Positions 10,055-20,970 of a stretch of DNA of 64,000 nt are shown here, piece by piece. The notes beneath the pieces were generated by a model. It searched no databases, was not told the origin of the DNA, and saw nothing but the letters and a program-made list of their open reading frames with translations. The stretch is from CAVQND01 sp964653485 (GTDB lineage: Bacteria > Verrucomicrobiota > Verrucomicrobiia > Limisphaerales > UBA8199). The DNA is taken from the NCBI GenBank assembly GCA_964653485.1, contig CAZZFF010000003.1:1-64000 (forward strand). Reading direction: 5' to 3'. The stretch's first letter is position 1, and every line of letters starts with the position of its first letter. A program made the position numbers and the translations under genes.

Positions 10055-10951
10055 TCATTGGAACGCCCCGTCGCTCCAGCCCGCTTCGGGGCCATAGCTG
10101 GGGGCGGTCGCGCCGGAGAGGAAACGGCGCCAGGCACCGAGGACGAGGAGGATTTTCCGGGCTTTGTTGAGGCGGACCGGCCGCGGGCCGAAGACGTCGA
10201 AGCGGCGGCGCTCGATCTTGAGAAGCAGGCGCCAATAGACCGAGCCCATCAACTCGGCGGCGACCATGGCGCGGCGGTCCGCGGCGGGCAGGGTTTGGCG
10301 GGCAAGTTGGTAAAAGTGGCGGGCGCGCGAGGCGGCGCCGCGGGCCAATTCAAAGAATCGGTCGGAGTATTCGCCTCGCAGTATCTCCTCCGGGGTGACA
10401 CGGCAGCGGGCCAACTCGGCGAGGGGCAAATAAATGCGTCCGCGCAGGGCGTCGGCGCGGACATCTCGCAGGATGTTGGTCAGTTGAAAGGCCTTGCCGA
10501 GGAACACGGCGTAGTCGCGGCAGGCGGGGTCGCTGTAGCCGAAGATTTCGATGCTCAGGAGGCCGACGACCGAGGCCACCCGGAAGCAGTAGGCATCCAG
10601 TTCTTCCCAGGTCTGGTATCGGCGGATGTCGAGGTCCATCTCGACACCGCAGAGCAACTGGTCGAACTGCTCGAAGGGCAGGCGGTATTGGCGGATGACC
10701 GGCTGGAGTTCGCGGCAGAGGGCTGAAACGGGGTTTTGGGTGCCACAGGCCAGACGCAGGTCGGCCCGGCAGGCCGCCAGGCGGTCCCGGCGCTCCTGGA
10801 GCGGGAGGGTGTCGTCATCGGCGATGTCATCCACCTTGCGGCAGAAGGCGTAGAGCGCGCACATGGCGTCCCGTTTGGCCCTGGGCAGGAGCACGAAGGC
10901 CAGCGCCAGGTTCGAGGCGCTCTTGCGGGTGATCGTCCGGCACTCTTGCAT
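10055..10951 (-). CDS. hpnD: squalene/phytoene synthase family protein, presqualene diphosphate synthase-like
   Basis: 298 residues of the trans-isoprenyl diphosphate synthase family. Both Asp-rich Mg2+/diphosphate sites are present: VDDIADDD near residue 43 and NILRDVRAD near 160. Also present are CYAFCRKVDD-like residues around the first site and GLLSIEIFGY. In bacteria this family joins two farnesyl diphosphates to presqualene diphosphate (HpnD), the first step to squalene and hopanoids; a phytoene synthase role cannot be excluded from sequence alone. HpnK next door favours HpnD. No hpnC, hpnE or squalene-hopene cyclase is in the window. The start lies 21 bp after the His-rich gene. Confidence 0.85.
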   Translation of the reverse strand: MQECRTITRKSASNLALAFVLLPRAKRDAMCALYAFCRKVDDIADDDTLPLQERRDRLAACRADLRLACGTQNPVSALCRELQPVIRQYRLPFEQFDQLLCGVEMDLDIRRYQTWEELDAYCFRVASVVGLLSIEIFGYSDPACRDYAVFLGKAFQLTNILRDVRADALRGRIYLPLAELARCRVTPEEILRGEYSDRFFELARGAASRARHFYQLARQTLPAADRRAMVAAELMGSVYWRLLLKIERRRFDVFGPRPVRLNKARKILLVLGAWRRFLSGATAPSYGPEAGWSDGAFQ

Positions 10952-10972
10952 CGGGCTAAGCGGTCGTGACGC

Positions 10973-11390
10973 CTAAGCCAGCGGTTCGCCGGGCGGCTTC
11001 TCGCCGCGGATGGGAGGCAACCCCCCTGTCTCAGCGAGAGTCGGGTTGCGCGGGCGGTGGTCGCGGTGCCGGTGCCGGCGGCGGGGTTCACCGGGCATCT
11101 CGCCGTCTCCCTCCTGATCATCAAAGCCGGCGGCCGGGTTTACGGTCGATGGGTCTGACTCTTGATGGTCACGGTGATGATGGTGATGGTGATGGTCATG
11201 GTGGTCGTGGTGGTCGTGGTGGTGATGGCGCCGGTGGGGCTTGCGGATGGCCACGGCCCAGATGAGCACCAGGAGGACGATCAAACCCAAGGCTCCGACG
11301 ACCACGAGAATGTCCAGGTGGGCGCCGGCGGCCCAGCCTTTGCCGGCGGAGATGTCTTCCGGGGTGACTTCGGCCATAGCGATCAGGAAT

Positions 11391-11398
<8 letters not shown>
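10973..11398 (-). CDS. single-pass membrane protein with extreme histidine-rich segment
   Basis: 141 residues. One membrane helix (~28-50, DILVVVGALGLIVLLVLIW) is followed by a basic turn and a stretch in which 17 of about 24 residues are His, broken by single Asp residues. A hydrophilic Pro/Arg/Glu-rich tail with a second small HRHRDH patch follows. I do not recognise a family. The composition suggests binding of Zn, Ni, Co or Cu ions, but a low-complexity trinucleotide expansion with no function is possible. The ATG overlaps the regulator's stop by 8 bp, and hpnD follows 21 bp later, so it is probably co-expressed with both. Confidence 0.7.
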
Positions 11399-12823
<1,425 letters not shown>

Positions 12824-12827
<4 letters not shown>

Positions 12828-14488
12828 TTGATTTTGTTTGCCAATGTCATCAACGTCTTGGCGGGGAATACTAAAATGAAACGAGCGCCTTTTCCAAGCT
12901 CTGATTCGACCCGGACGGTGCCCCCATAAAGTTCGACATTGTGCTTGACGGTGGCCAGGCCCAAGCCGGTGCCCTTTTCCTTCGTAGTGTAGTAGGCCTG
13001 GAAAATCTGCTCGCGCCTGTCGGGCGGAATGCCCGGGCCGTCATCGCCGATGGTCACCTCGATGGAATAATCGCTGCGGCACTGGGCGCGGACATGGACG
13101 TTGCCGGCGCGGCCATCGAGGGCTTCGCGGGCGTTTTGCAGGAGGTTGAGGAAGGTCTCCGAGACGTGGCGCCGCAGCATCAGGAGGGGGGGAAAGTCCG
13201 TGCCGTACTCGCGGTGGACGACGACAGGGTAACCGGCGGCGGGAGGAAAAACCCGGGCGATGGCGCGGTCCAGTTCTTCGATGACGTTCACCTTCTCCAC
13301 GCGGCCCTCGCTCAACTGGGCGTAGCCCATGATGTCGGTGATAATGCGGTCCGAGCGCTCGACTTCCTCCTGGATGATCTGGATTTGGGCGGGGCTGATG
13401 GGGCGCTGTTGTTTGAGGGCGCGCTGGATTGAGAAGGCGGCATTATTGATGACGGCCAGCGGGTTCTTGATCTGGTGCGCAAACTCGGCGGCCAGGCGGC
13501 CGGCGGCGTGCAACTGCCCCTCGCGCAAGGCGGCCTCGCGCGCCTCTTCCTCCGCCCTGCGCTGGCGTTCGAGCAACACCTGCACGCCGTAGGAACACGC
13601 CGCCATGAGCACCAGCAGGGCCAACCGCACCGCCAGCGGCTCGGCCTTGCCCTCGAGCACGATGGCCTTCCACCGGCTTTCCGGGGCCGTGTCTTCCGCG
13701 TTGGCCGCGGGGGCCGCGGTGAAGTCGGAACGCCCTCCAGCCCCGGCGGCCGGGATGCGATTTGTCAGCCGGGCGGAGGCGACCCTCTCGGCGGAGGCGG
13801 CTGAGAGGCGCGGCGGGGAGAGTGGAACCGACGGAAAGCGCAGTGATTCCCTCTGCGCCTGGAGGATGTCCGCCCGGCGCACTTTTTCCGCAGCCCGAGC
13901 CTCGCCTTCGAGGCTGCTGGCGACGTCGGTGAGGATCGCTCCCGTCATGGTATAGCAAATGATGATCGTCAAGTGCAGCGCCAATTGGGAGGCGGCGCGC
14001 GGCACCCCCACCGCGCTGCGCACGATGAGGGCCAGGAAGAGCCAATAGGAGAAGCTCTGATAGCCCGCCGTGAACACGGTCAACGCCGAAATCAGGATGA
14101 TGTCCAACAGGCCGGAAATGAAGACGGCCCATTGGACCAGGCCCAGGGGCAGCCGCCGCAGGGCGAGGAGGATCCCCGCGATGACGACGTTGGCCGGGAC
14201 GTAGTACCACAGGAAGTAGCGGGTCCACTCGTCGACATCGACATGGAGTTCTCTGATTGCCTCTTTGATCCAGCCGTTGAAGAACGGGAACATGAGCATC
14301 ACGATGCCGACCGCCTTGGCGGGCAGGATGATGTACCGCTCCATGGTGGTCACCCGGCGGAGCAGTTGCTCGGCTTCGGGGGTGGGGATTTCGAGCAAGG
14401 CCACCCCTTCGCGCAGAAGGCGAGCGCAGGCCAGCATCAGGCCGCCCAGGCGGCCTTGGACCATCCAACGCCACGCGTTTTGCTTCAT
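12824..14488 (-). CDS. membrane sensor histidine kinase
   Basis: 554 residues. The N-terminal half holds about five membrane helices (for example ~55-72, ~95-110, ~125-145 and ~150-175). A soluble linker follows, then a further helix near residue 285 and a coiled coil. The kinase core has EFAHQIKNPLAVI (phospho-acceptor His) and an HATPase domain with ETFLNLLQNAREAL, GDDGPGIP and KGTGLGLATVKH. It belongs to the NtrB/AtoS-like group that pairs with NtrC regulators, matching its 4-bp overlap with the regulator gene. No known extracytoplasmic sensor domain is visible; sensing may occur in the membrane, which would suit the lipid-synthesis neighbours. Confidence 0.9.
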
Positions 14489-14495
14489 CTTCCCT

Positions 14496-15062
14496 CTATC
14501 CGGACGCCCCGGAAGCGGCGGCGGAGAGCAGCTCCAACGCGCGCGCCGCCACTTTCTCGACCGGCCACAACCGGCCGGGGCCCTGGTATCCGCAGGAGAG
14601 CAGGCCCTCTTCGGGGCCGATGAATTCCACGCCGCGGGCCTTGAGCACCGCCACGTTTTGCTGCGTTGCCGGGTGGAGCCACATTTTGCCGTTCATGGCC
14701 GGGGCCGCCAGGACGCGGGCCCGCGGGTTGAGAGCCAGGGCCACGCAGCCGAGCGCATCGTCGGCCAGGCCGTGGGCCAGCTTGGCAAGGGTGTTGGCGG
14801 TCGCCGGGGCTATGAGCAGCAAGTCGGCTTCGTCGGCCAGCTTGATATGCGTCGGCTGCCAGCCCTCCGTCTCGTCATAGAGGTCTGTCACCACCGGGTT
14901 GCGCGAGAGTGCCTTGAAGGGAACCGCCGTCACGAACCGCAAGGCTTCCGCGGTCATGATGACTCGCACCGCACAGCCCTGCTGAGTCAGGCGACTGGCC
15001 AGATCGACGGCTTTGTGGGCGGCAATCGAACCGGTCACGCCCAATACGACGTTTTTGCTCAT
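14496..15062 (-). CDS. coaC: flavoprotein phosphopantothenoylcysteine decarboxylase (stand-alone CoaC domain)
   Basis: 188-residue FMN-dependent Cys decarboxylase of the HFCD family. It has the N-terminal flavoprotein motif GVTGSIAAHKA, a catalytic His in PTHIKLADEAD, ATANTLAKLAHG, the substrate-clamp APAMNGKMW, and the active-site Cys in LSCGYQGPGRL. It converts 4'-phosphopantothenoylcysteine to 4'-phosphopantetheine in CoA synthesis. In most bacteria this is the N-terminal half of bifunctional CoaBC (~400 residues); here the protein ends without the CoaB synthetase half, and no CoaB follows. It sits directly after gmk, as coaBC often does (gmk-rpoZ-coaBC), but no rpoZ fits in the 36-bp gap. 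Confidence 0.88.
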   Translation of the reverse strand: MSKNVVLGVTGSIAAHKAVDLASRLTQQGCAVRVIMTAEALRFVTAVPFKALSRNPVVTDLYDETEGWQPTHIKLADEADLLLIAPATANTLAKLAHGLADDALGCVALALNPRARVLAAPAMNGKMWLHPATQQNVAVLKARGVEFIGPEEGLLSCGYQGPGRLWPVEKVAARALELLSAAASGASG

Positions 15063-15098
15063 CTATAAATTCACTATACTCCCGCCACCGATGGGCGG

Positions 15099-15755
15099 TC
15101 ACAGTTCCGGCGGTGACATCCTGGGGCAGCGCAGTTTCTCAGCCTCGACAATGGCCAGCATGCGGCGCAGGTCCTCAGCGATGCTGGCGCTGAGGATTAA
15201 GTAATCGAACTGGTTCCACTGGGCGATCTCCTGGCGGGCGAGGCTCAGGCGTTTCTGGATGACGGCGGGGGCGTCGGTTCCGCGTTTGCGGAGCCGCTCC
15301 TCAAGCACGGCGATCGAAGGGGGTGTGAGGAACACGGACACCAGCGCGCGGGCCAGTTCGGCATCCTGGCGCGCGAGGTGGCGGAGGGTGGCGGCGCCCT
15401 GGACGTCCACGTTGAGCAGGACGCTCTTGCCCTCGCGCAGTTTGGCGAGCACTTCGGACTTGAGTGTGCCATAACTGTAGCCATAGACGGAGGCGTGTTC
15501 GAGGAAGTCGCCCGCCTGTTCGCGGCGGTGGAAGGAGGCCGCATCCAGAAAATGGTAATCAGCGCCGTCCCGCTCTCCCGGGCGGGCCGGACGCGTGGTG
15601 CAGGTGACGGCCCGCGTCATGTCCGGCCGGGCGGCCAGCAACTGCTGGCACAGGGTCGTCTTGCCTCCGCCGGAGGGGGCGGAGATCACGACCAACAACG
15701 GAGCGGCCTTGGCCTCGGACCGGACCCCTGATTGCGGAGTGTGAGGGCTCATCAT
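15099..15755 (-). CDS. gmk: guanylate kinase
   Basis: 218 residues, the usual size. The P-loop SAPSGGGKTT lies near residue 26, followed by the GMP-binding region TCTTRPARPGERDGADYHF, YGTLKSEV, and the lid and base-binding LNVDVQGAATLR. It phosphorylates GMP or dGMP to the diphosphate. It overlaps yicC by 4 bp; the yicC-gmk pair is a common conserved arrangement. The first Met is kept, although the conserved core begins about 20 residues in. Confidence 0.95.
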   Translation of the reverse strand: MMSPHTPQSGVRSEAKAAPLLVVISAPSGGGKTTLCQQLLAARPDMTRAVTCTTRPARPGERDGADYHFLDAASFHRREQAGDFLEHASVYGYSYGTLKSEVLAKLREGKSVLLNVDVQGAATLRHLARQDAELARALVSVFLTPPSIAVLEERLRKRGTDAPAVIQKRLSLARQEIAQWNQFDYLILSASIAEDLRRMLAIVEAEKLRCPRMSPPEL

Positions 15756-16636
15756 TCGACGTTCTGGGCTTGTTCGCGGAACCGTTCCAACTCGGCCTTC
15801 AGGGCGACCACTTCCCGCGAGATAGCGCCGTCGTTGGCCTTGGCGCCAATCGTGTTGGCCTCCCGATTCATCTCCTGGGCCAGAAAATCCAGCATCCGGC
15901 CGACCGGCTCGGAGGATTTCCGGCAGTCATCGAACTGTTGGAAATGGCTCTGGAGCCGGGTCAGTTCTTCGGAGATGTCGGATCGGTCGGCAAAATAGAC
16001 GACCTCCTTAAGGAGGCGATCGTCGTCGAGGGCGGGGACCTCCAGTCCGGAGCCGCGGATACGCTCGATCAACTGCGCGCGGTAGCGTTTGGCCACGTCG
16101 GGGGCGTGTTTCGCGATACGGGCGGCGGACTTGCGCATAAGCGCGACGCGTTGGGCCAGGTCCTGTTCGAGGGCGGTTCCTTCACGCTGGCGCATCTTGA
16201 GCATCTGCGTCAGGGCCTGCTTGAGGGCCTTCTCCACCGCGGGCCAGAAGTCCTCCTCGATGGCAAGCTGTTCGTCTGTTTGAAAGACGCCGGGCGCGCG
16301 GGCGAGGTGGTCGAGGGTGACCGGGCCGGGCAGGCCGAGGCGTTTGGAGAGCCGGGTCAATTCGCGGGCGTAGGCCTCGGCCAGGGGCACGTTGAGGTGC
16401 ATCCGGGCCGAGAGTTCTGTGGTCCCGGCGTGCAGCGACACCCGCACCGTGACCCGGCCGCGCGCGACACAGTTGTTGATAAGGTCGCGGAGTTGCGCCT
16501 CCAGCAATTCCATCTCGCGCGGCAGGTTGACGCAAATCTCCGTCTGCTTCCGGTTCACCGAGCTCAATTCCACGGTGACTTTGAAGCCGTCCTGCGAGCA
16601 TTCCCCGCGCCCATACCCGGTCATCGATTTCATCAA
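15752..16636 (-). CDS. yicC: YicC/YloC family endoribonuclease
   Basis: 294 residues, standard for the family. The N-terminus MKSMTGYGRGE is diagnostic, as is the C-terminal region REMNREANTIGAKANDGAISREVV. YicC/YloC proteins are Mn2+-dependent endoribonucleases implicated in small-RNA turnover. This is the first gene of the tightly packed minus-strand run reaching to 8667, and its N-terminal MM leaves two adjacent start choices (16636 or 16633). It is separated by 55 bp from the stop of the upstream gene at 16692. Confidence 0.93.
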   Translation of the reverse strand: MMKSMTGYGRGECSQDGFKVTVELSSVNRKQTEICVNLPREMELLEAQLRDLINNCVARGRVTVRVSLHAGTTELSARMHLNVPLAEAYARELTRLSKRLGLPGPVTLDHLARAPGVFQTDEQLAIEEDFWPAVEKALKQALTQMLKMRQREGTALEQDLAQRVALMRKSAARIAKHAPDVAKRYRAQLIERIRGSGLEVPALDDDRLLKEVVYFADRSDISEELTRLQSHFQQFDDCRKSSEPVGRMLDFLAQEMNREANTIGAKANDGAISREVVALKAELERFREQAQNVE

Positions 16637-16691
16637 CGACCGAGTATGCAGAAGAACGCCCCTCCAGGCTAACGAAATCTAGTCCTGGCGA

Positions 16692-18311
16692 TCAGTCATC
16701 CTTGAGCCGGCCCAGCTCGCGGAACAGCTTGAGCGGCACACGCGCGACGGCGTGCATCTGGTCGTCCATGCTCACCTGGAACTCAATGCCGGCGCCTTGG
16801 CCGTCGAGTTTGGCCAGCTTGTCTTTGGCGCCCTGCGGGACAGCCGGATTGGCGGCAAACACACGCCCGACGAAGGCCAACACATTCACATACCCGGCCA
16901 GGCAAGTCCCCTTCTCGGGTTTCAAGGCGCTTTTCGCGCCGGCTTTTGCGTCGCCCGCCTCCAGCAACTCTTTCATGCGATCCGCTGAGGCCGAGAGCAA
17001 ACGGTCTCCTTTGATGGCATAGTCGACCTCCATTTTCCCATCTGGATAGAACATTTGAAGCTGCTCCTTTTGACCGGGCAGCTTGAAGAGCGGGCTGTCC
17101 AGATTCAGCGTCACGGAGAGGCGATCCACCGGGATGCCATTGATGGTTTCGTGCTTCTCGAGCAGGCTGGCGGCGGAGTACATCTTGTCCTTGCCAACGA
17201 AGGTCGGAAAGTCGTTGGTGAGGATGCGCTTGGTCTGGCCGTAGATGTCGGCCACGTTGCCCGCCGGAAACCGGTAGCTGAACGCGAAGGTGAACTTGTC
17301 TTTGAAGTCCATCGAGCCCCCAAAGACGACGGGCAGCATTTTCGGCAGCAACTCGCCGAGGTCTTTGACCAGGACGCCATTCGTCTGCACGTTCTGCACC
17401 TGCAAGGCCAACGGAATCATCTTTTGCGCCAGCTTGAGCACCCAAGGCTCATTGCCGACATAACCGGCGATGGAGAAGAGACGGTCCGGCCCGACCCAAC
17501 TCAAGTCCTGCGCGGTCAACTCGCCCGCCGGGGCTCGCAGCCAGCTCGCAAGCTCAGTGCCCGGCTTGGCGGTCACGGAGTTCTCCACGGTCAGGGCGTC
17601 GGACGAGAGGTCCAGCCGGAGCGTGAGTCCTTGCAGGCCGGTGATGAATGAATCGATGACATCAAAGTAGGCGGCCAGGATTGCCTGAATATTTGCGGGG
17701 TTGGGGCCGCCCTCGGTCCCGGTATTTTGCGCGGCCAAGCCCGCGGTCATCGCGGCCTTGCCAATCGCCAGGCCGGCGACGGCCTTTTCCCGGATGGAGT
17801 CGGTCATGTTGAGCTTGAGCTCCAGCAACCGCGCCGGTTTCGCCACGGCTTCGGCCTTCCATTGGTTTAGGGCGGCCTTCTCGGCTTCCGAGAGCGAGTC
17901 GGCGTCCCGGAAAACGATCAAGCCCACGCCGCTGCCCAGTTGGGTCCACTCGCGCCCCTTGTCCCGGAGGGCTCCGGCGGGACTCAGGCTCTCCTTGAAT
18001 TGGGTTATATTCTCCACGGGGGCCTTGATGGCCACCAGAGGCAGTTGACCGCCCTCTCCGTACCAGAGGGCGATCTCCCACGGACGTTGGGCATCCAGTG
18101 CCGTGAGGTTGGTTATCCCCAGGCTTTTGCTGAATTCCATCCCGTGGTCCACGGCCTCATTTGGGGCGAGGTTGGAGGCCACCCGGCTCACCGCGTTCGT
18201 CAAATCCGTAAAGCTGCGAACGCTCAGCCTGGCCAGCGGTTGCTCGGCGGCGGCCGCCGCCGATGCCGCCAGAATCACCGCCCATACAAAGACATTTTTC
18301 GTCAATTTCAT
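16692..18311 (-). CDS. secreted protein of unknown function
   Basis: 539 residues from ATG 18311, chosen because it gives a clean Sec signal peptide (MKLTKNVFVWAVILAASAAA, cleavage after the Ala run near residue 20); the open frame continues upstream to 18518, but that part has no coding character. The mature part is hydrophilic and mixed alpha/beta, with several Lys/Glu-rich helices and regular hydrophobic spacing and no catalytic motif that I recognise. It has some resemblance to long secreted PVC proteins of DUF3352-like type, but I cannot assign a family. It probably acts in the periplasm. It lies upstream of yicC on the same strand and may be co-transcribed. Confidence 0.75.
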   Translation of the reverse strand: MKLTKNVFVWAVILAASAAAAAEQPLARLSVRSFTDLTNAVSRVASNLAPNEAVDHGMEFSKSLGITNLTALDAQRPWEIALWYGEGGQLPLVAIKAPVENITQFKESLSPAGALRDKGREWTQLGSGVGLIVFRDADSLSEAEKAALNQWKAEAVAKPARLLELKLNMTDSIREKAVAGLAIGKAAMTAGLAAQNTGTEGGPNPANIQAILAAYFDVIDSFITGLQGLTLRLDLSSDALTVENSVTAKPGTELASWLRAPAGELTAQDLSWVGPDRLFSIAGYVGNEPWVLKLAQKMIPLALQVQNVQTNGVLVKDLGELLPKMLPVVFGGSMDFKDKFTFAFSYRFPAGNVADIYGQTKRILTNDFPTFVGKDKMYSAASLLEKHETINGIPVDRLSVTLNLDSPLFKLPGQKEQLQMFYPDGKMEVDYAIKGDRLLSASADRMKELLEAGDAKAGAKSALKPEKGTCLAGYVNVLAFVGRVFAANPAVPQGAKDKLAKLDGQGAGIEFQVSMDDQMHAVARVPLKLFRELGRLKDD

Positions 18312-18469
18312 AATATCCGAGTACAGTTGAACTGCATTTAAAGGTTTCTCGATCATCGGCCACCGCGCCTCCCATGATACATTGCCTGGCACGCCATGGG
18401 CCACTATAATCGCGCGGCAATTGTGGAACGGATGCTTCTCCTGGGCTACCGGTTCGGCATCCGTCTTAA

Positions 18470-18793
18470 AAAGGGAATCTCCCCCCGCAGCATCTTGCCG
18501 GCCTGGCCGGTGAGCCAAAGGCCGCGTATGTCACCAGCCCTGGTTCGGGAGACGCCACCGCCCTTCTGCAAGAGGCCGTCAATCGCGTGCAGCAGACGAC
18601 CGGCAAAGGCGTCGTTTACTCGCTGCGTCCGGGCGGCGGCATCGCGGTCCTCGAACGGGAAGCGGTCGCCGCCAGGACCGGGACAACGTACTTCCTGCCC
18701 GCACCTCGCTCTATTCCGTACGACTGCGCTGAATCACTCTTGGGGGCGAACCCTCAGGATAAGCGCCACCCCCGCGGCGGTCAGGAGGGCTGA
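18470..18793 (+). pseudogene. possible gene fragment with coding-like composition
   Basis: The frame is open from just after a TAA at 18467 to a TGA at 18791. It reads like a real protein segment (AAYVTSPGSGDATALLQEAV, then GVVYSLRPGGGIAVLE) and has G/C-rich third positions, but it has no plausible upstream start. Its end overlaps the MFS gene's 3' end on the other strand by 60 bp. It may be the tail of a disrupted gene. It is the only content I see in the 422-bp stretch between the secreted-protein start (18311) and the MFS stop (18734). I do not recognise the family. Confidence 0.3.
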
Positions 18794-19978
18794 AAGAGTG
18801 AACGCGATGCCGAGGGAGATGCCGCGGTCGCGGAGGGCGCCCAAGGCCCAGGTGACTCCCGCGCCAGTGCTGATGCTGACCAGGTTCATCACCCCGTAAC
18901 CCGTGGCCCGAAACCTGGGCGGGACAAGCTGGCAGAGGATCGGCATGCTGTTCGCATCGAAAACGCCAAAGCCCAGGCCGAAGAGCACCATGCAGACCAG
19001 CGCCACGCCCAGCGAGGGGGCAAAGCCCAGGCCAAGCAAGGCCGGCACGCACAGCGCGCTGCCGAGCGCGCTGGTGTAGATGCGGCCCCGGACGTTCGCC
19101 CGCATCCAGCGGTCGGCGGCAACGCCCCCCAGCAGAGCGCCCGCCAGCGACGCGAGCGTCACGTAGCCTGTCGCCGAGAGGCCCGCCGGGCCTTGCCTCA
19201 AGCCAAAGGCGGCTGCCAGGTGCGTCGGCAGCCAGTTCTTTACCGCCCAACCCGGCATGGCCGGGAGGGTGAAATAAGCGATGAGGGTGAGAAAACCCGC
19301 CGCGCCAAACAGGCCGCTCAACGTGTGTTGGAAACTCATGCCGGGCGCCTTCGCTCCAGGCCCGACCGCGGGCCGCGCGGCTTCGCGCAACAGCAGGAAC
19401 AGCACCACGGCATACAGGACTCCCGTCAATCCAAACCAATAAAAGGCGTTGCGCCAGGAGCTGGTGTCGGCGATGTACCCGCCCACCCCGCCGAGCGCCT
19501 GGCCCGCATAGATGCCGCTGGTGTGGATGCCGATGGCGCGGGAGCGAGTGGGCCCCGGATGAAAATCCGCGATGAGCGCCAGGGCGGCCGGGATGTAACA
19601 CGCCTCGCTCGCCCCCATCAGGGCGCGCGCCCAGGCCATCTGCTCGAATGTCCGCGCATGGCCCGTGAGCCAGGTGGTTGCGGACCAGATCAGCAAGCTG
19701 GCAATCACGGTCCAGCGGCGGTTAAACCGGTCGGCGACGTACCCGCCGACCGGGCTGAGAAAGGCATACACCCACATGAACGCCGCCATCAGCACGCCGA
19801 ACTGGGCATCGTTGGCAATCGTGGGGATGTCCGCGCGAATCGAGGCGCGCATCGTGGCGACCATCATCCGATCCAGATAATTCAGGGTCGCCACCGGCCA
19901 AAGCATGAACACCACCGCCCACGCGTAGCGCGCGGGGCGCGCAGCCCGGCCGGCCAGATCAGAGGTCGCCTCAAACAT
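18734..19978 (-). CDS. MFS transporter, ACS-like family
   Basis: 414 residues with twelve predicted membrane helices. The first helix has LNYLDRMMVATM, as in anion:cation symporters (hexuronate, galactonate and related organic-anion carriers), and the loop 2-3 motif GGYVADRFNRRW is the MFS signature. The neighbouring ASEACYIPAALALIADFHP matches the ACS type. It probably imports a sugar acid or similar anion with H+. The sugar-phosphate isomerase-like gene upstream on the same strand (52 bp away) may share its pathway. The substrate cannot be read from the sequence. Confidence 0.88.
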   Translation of the reverse strand: MFEATSDLAGRAARPARYAWAVVFMLWPVATLNYLDRMMVATMRASIRADIPTIANDAQFGVLMAAFMWVYAFLSPVGGYVADRFNRRWTVIASLLIWSATTWLTGHARTFEQMAWARALMGASEACYIPAALALIADFHPGPTRSRAIGIHTSGIYAGQALGGVGGYIADTSSWRNAFYWFGLTGVLYAVVLFLLLREAARPAVGPGAKAPGMSFQHTLSGLFGAAGFLTLIAYFTLPAMPGWAVKNWLPTHLAAAFGLRQGPAGLSATGYVTLASLAGALLGGVAADRWMRANVRGRIYTSALGSALCVPALLGLGFAPSLGVALVCMVLFGLGFGVFDANSMPILCQLVPPRFRATGYGVMNLVSISTGAGVTWALGALRDRGISLGIAFTLSALLTAAGVALILRVRPQE

Positions 19979-20030
19979 CGGGGGTCACATCAGTGCCTCA
20001 GTGCCGAATGTGGGGATGTGACCCTGTCCG

Positions 20031-20906
20031 CTAAAACTTCACCTGCTCCAGGAAGCGCAGGCTCTCCGGGATTTGTTGTTCGGACCACGGCGACTCGTCC
20101 TCGATGAAATAGTATTTCACCCCGGCCTTTTTCGCCGCCTTGAGAATGGCCGGCAGGTCCATCAGCCCGGTGCCCAGCGCGACGTCGTTGCGCACGTCGG
20201 TGCCGCCCGTCAAGGCCCCGGTGGGCGTGCCCTTCTTCATGTCCTTCAAATGGACCAACTCCCACCGCTTGCCATACTTGTGGAACAGTTTGACCGGGTC
20301 CTGGTTGGGGAAAACCACCCAGAAGATGTCCATCTCATAGCTCACCGTTTTTGGGTCCGTCTCGGCCATCAGCAAATCGAACAACGTGCCCTTGTCATGG
20401 GGCTGGAACTCGTACCCATGCACGTGATAGAAGAACTTCAAACCGTTCCGGGCCATGACCTCGCCCGCCTTGTTGAACACCGCAACCGCTTCCCGGCAGG
20501 TCTTCTCGTCGAAGTCACCCTGGTGGGGTATCCAGGCGCAACCGGCGTATTGCAGCCCCAGCGACTTGGCCTCGCGCGCCACTCCTTCCGGATCGGTCCG
20601 GTAGCGGTTGTAGTCGAAATGCGCCCCAATCGCTTTGATGCCCCGCCCCTCCAACTGCGCCGTGAACTGCTCCGCCGTCATGCCGTAGGTGCCCGCTATT
20701 TCAGCGTATTTGAAGCCGAGCTTTTTCACCTCGTCCAGCGTGCCGGGCACATCCTTGCCAAACTGGTCGCGCAGACTGTAAAGCTGAAGTCCAATCGGAC
20801 CTTTGAAACTCGGCCCGGTGCCGACACTTGCGCCCGCCGCAGGAGACGGGGTGATGAGAACAGCGGCCAGGGAAGCCGCACAGCTAAGCATGAGAAGTGA
20901 TTGCAT
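20031..20906 (-). CDS. secreted sugar phosphate isomerase/epimerase (xylose isomerase-like TIM barrel)
   Basis: 291 residues starting MQSLLMLSCAASLAAVLI, a Sec signal peptide. The xylose isomerase-like TIM barrel follows (GLQLYSLRDQFGKD near the start; VSYEMDIFWV, ELVHLKDM and YYFIEDE near the metal-site strands). The open frame continues upstream to 21035, but that extension is a translation of the heptamer repeat array plus spacer, so ATG 20906 is preferred. Exported barrels of this type are abundant in PVC bacteria and are usually annotated only by fold. It lies behind the L,D-transpeptidase gene and ahead of the MFS gene on the same strand. Confidence 0.85.
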   Translation of the reverse strand: MQSLLMLSCAASLAAVLITPSPAAGASVGTGPSFKGPIGLQLYSLRDQFGKDVPGTLDEVKKLGFKYAEIAGTYGMTAEQFTAQLEGRGIKAIGAHFDYNRYRTDPEGVAREAKSLGLQYAGCAWIPHQGDFDEKTCREAVAVFNKAGEVMARNGLKFFYHVHGYEFQPHDKGTLFDLLMAETDPKTVSYEMDIFWVVFPNQDPVKLFHKYGKRWELVHLKDMKKGTPTGALTGGTDVRNDVALGTGLMDLPAILKAAKKAGVKYYFIEDESPWSEQQIPESLRFLEQVKF

Positions 20907-20970
20907 GGGCCACAAGTACCATGGAGGCACGCTGAGGGAAAGAAGAAGTTTAGCGGGCACGGGAAGGGTA

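Noticed and set aside
10978..11240. plus-strand Met/Val-rich repeat peptide from the GTGGTGATG-type tract
   Set aside because: Low-complexity complement of the His-rich gene; no start context or motif.
15063..15098. rpoZ gene between gmk and coaC
   Set aside because: Only 36 bp are available; omega is normally 60 or more residues.
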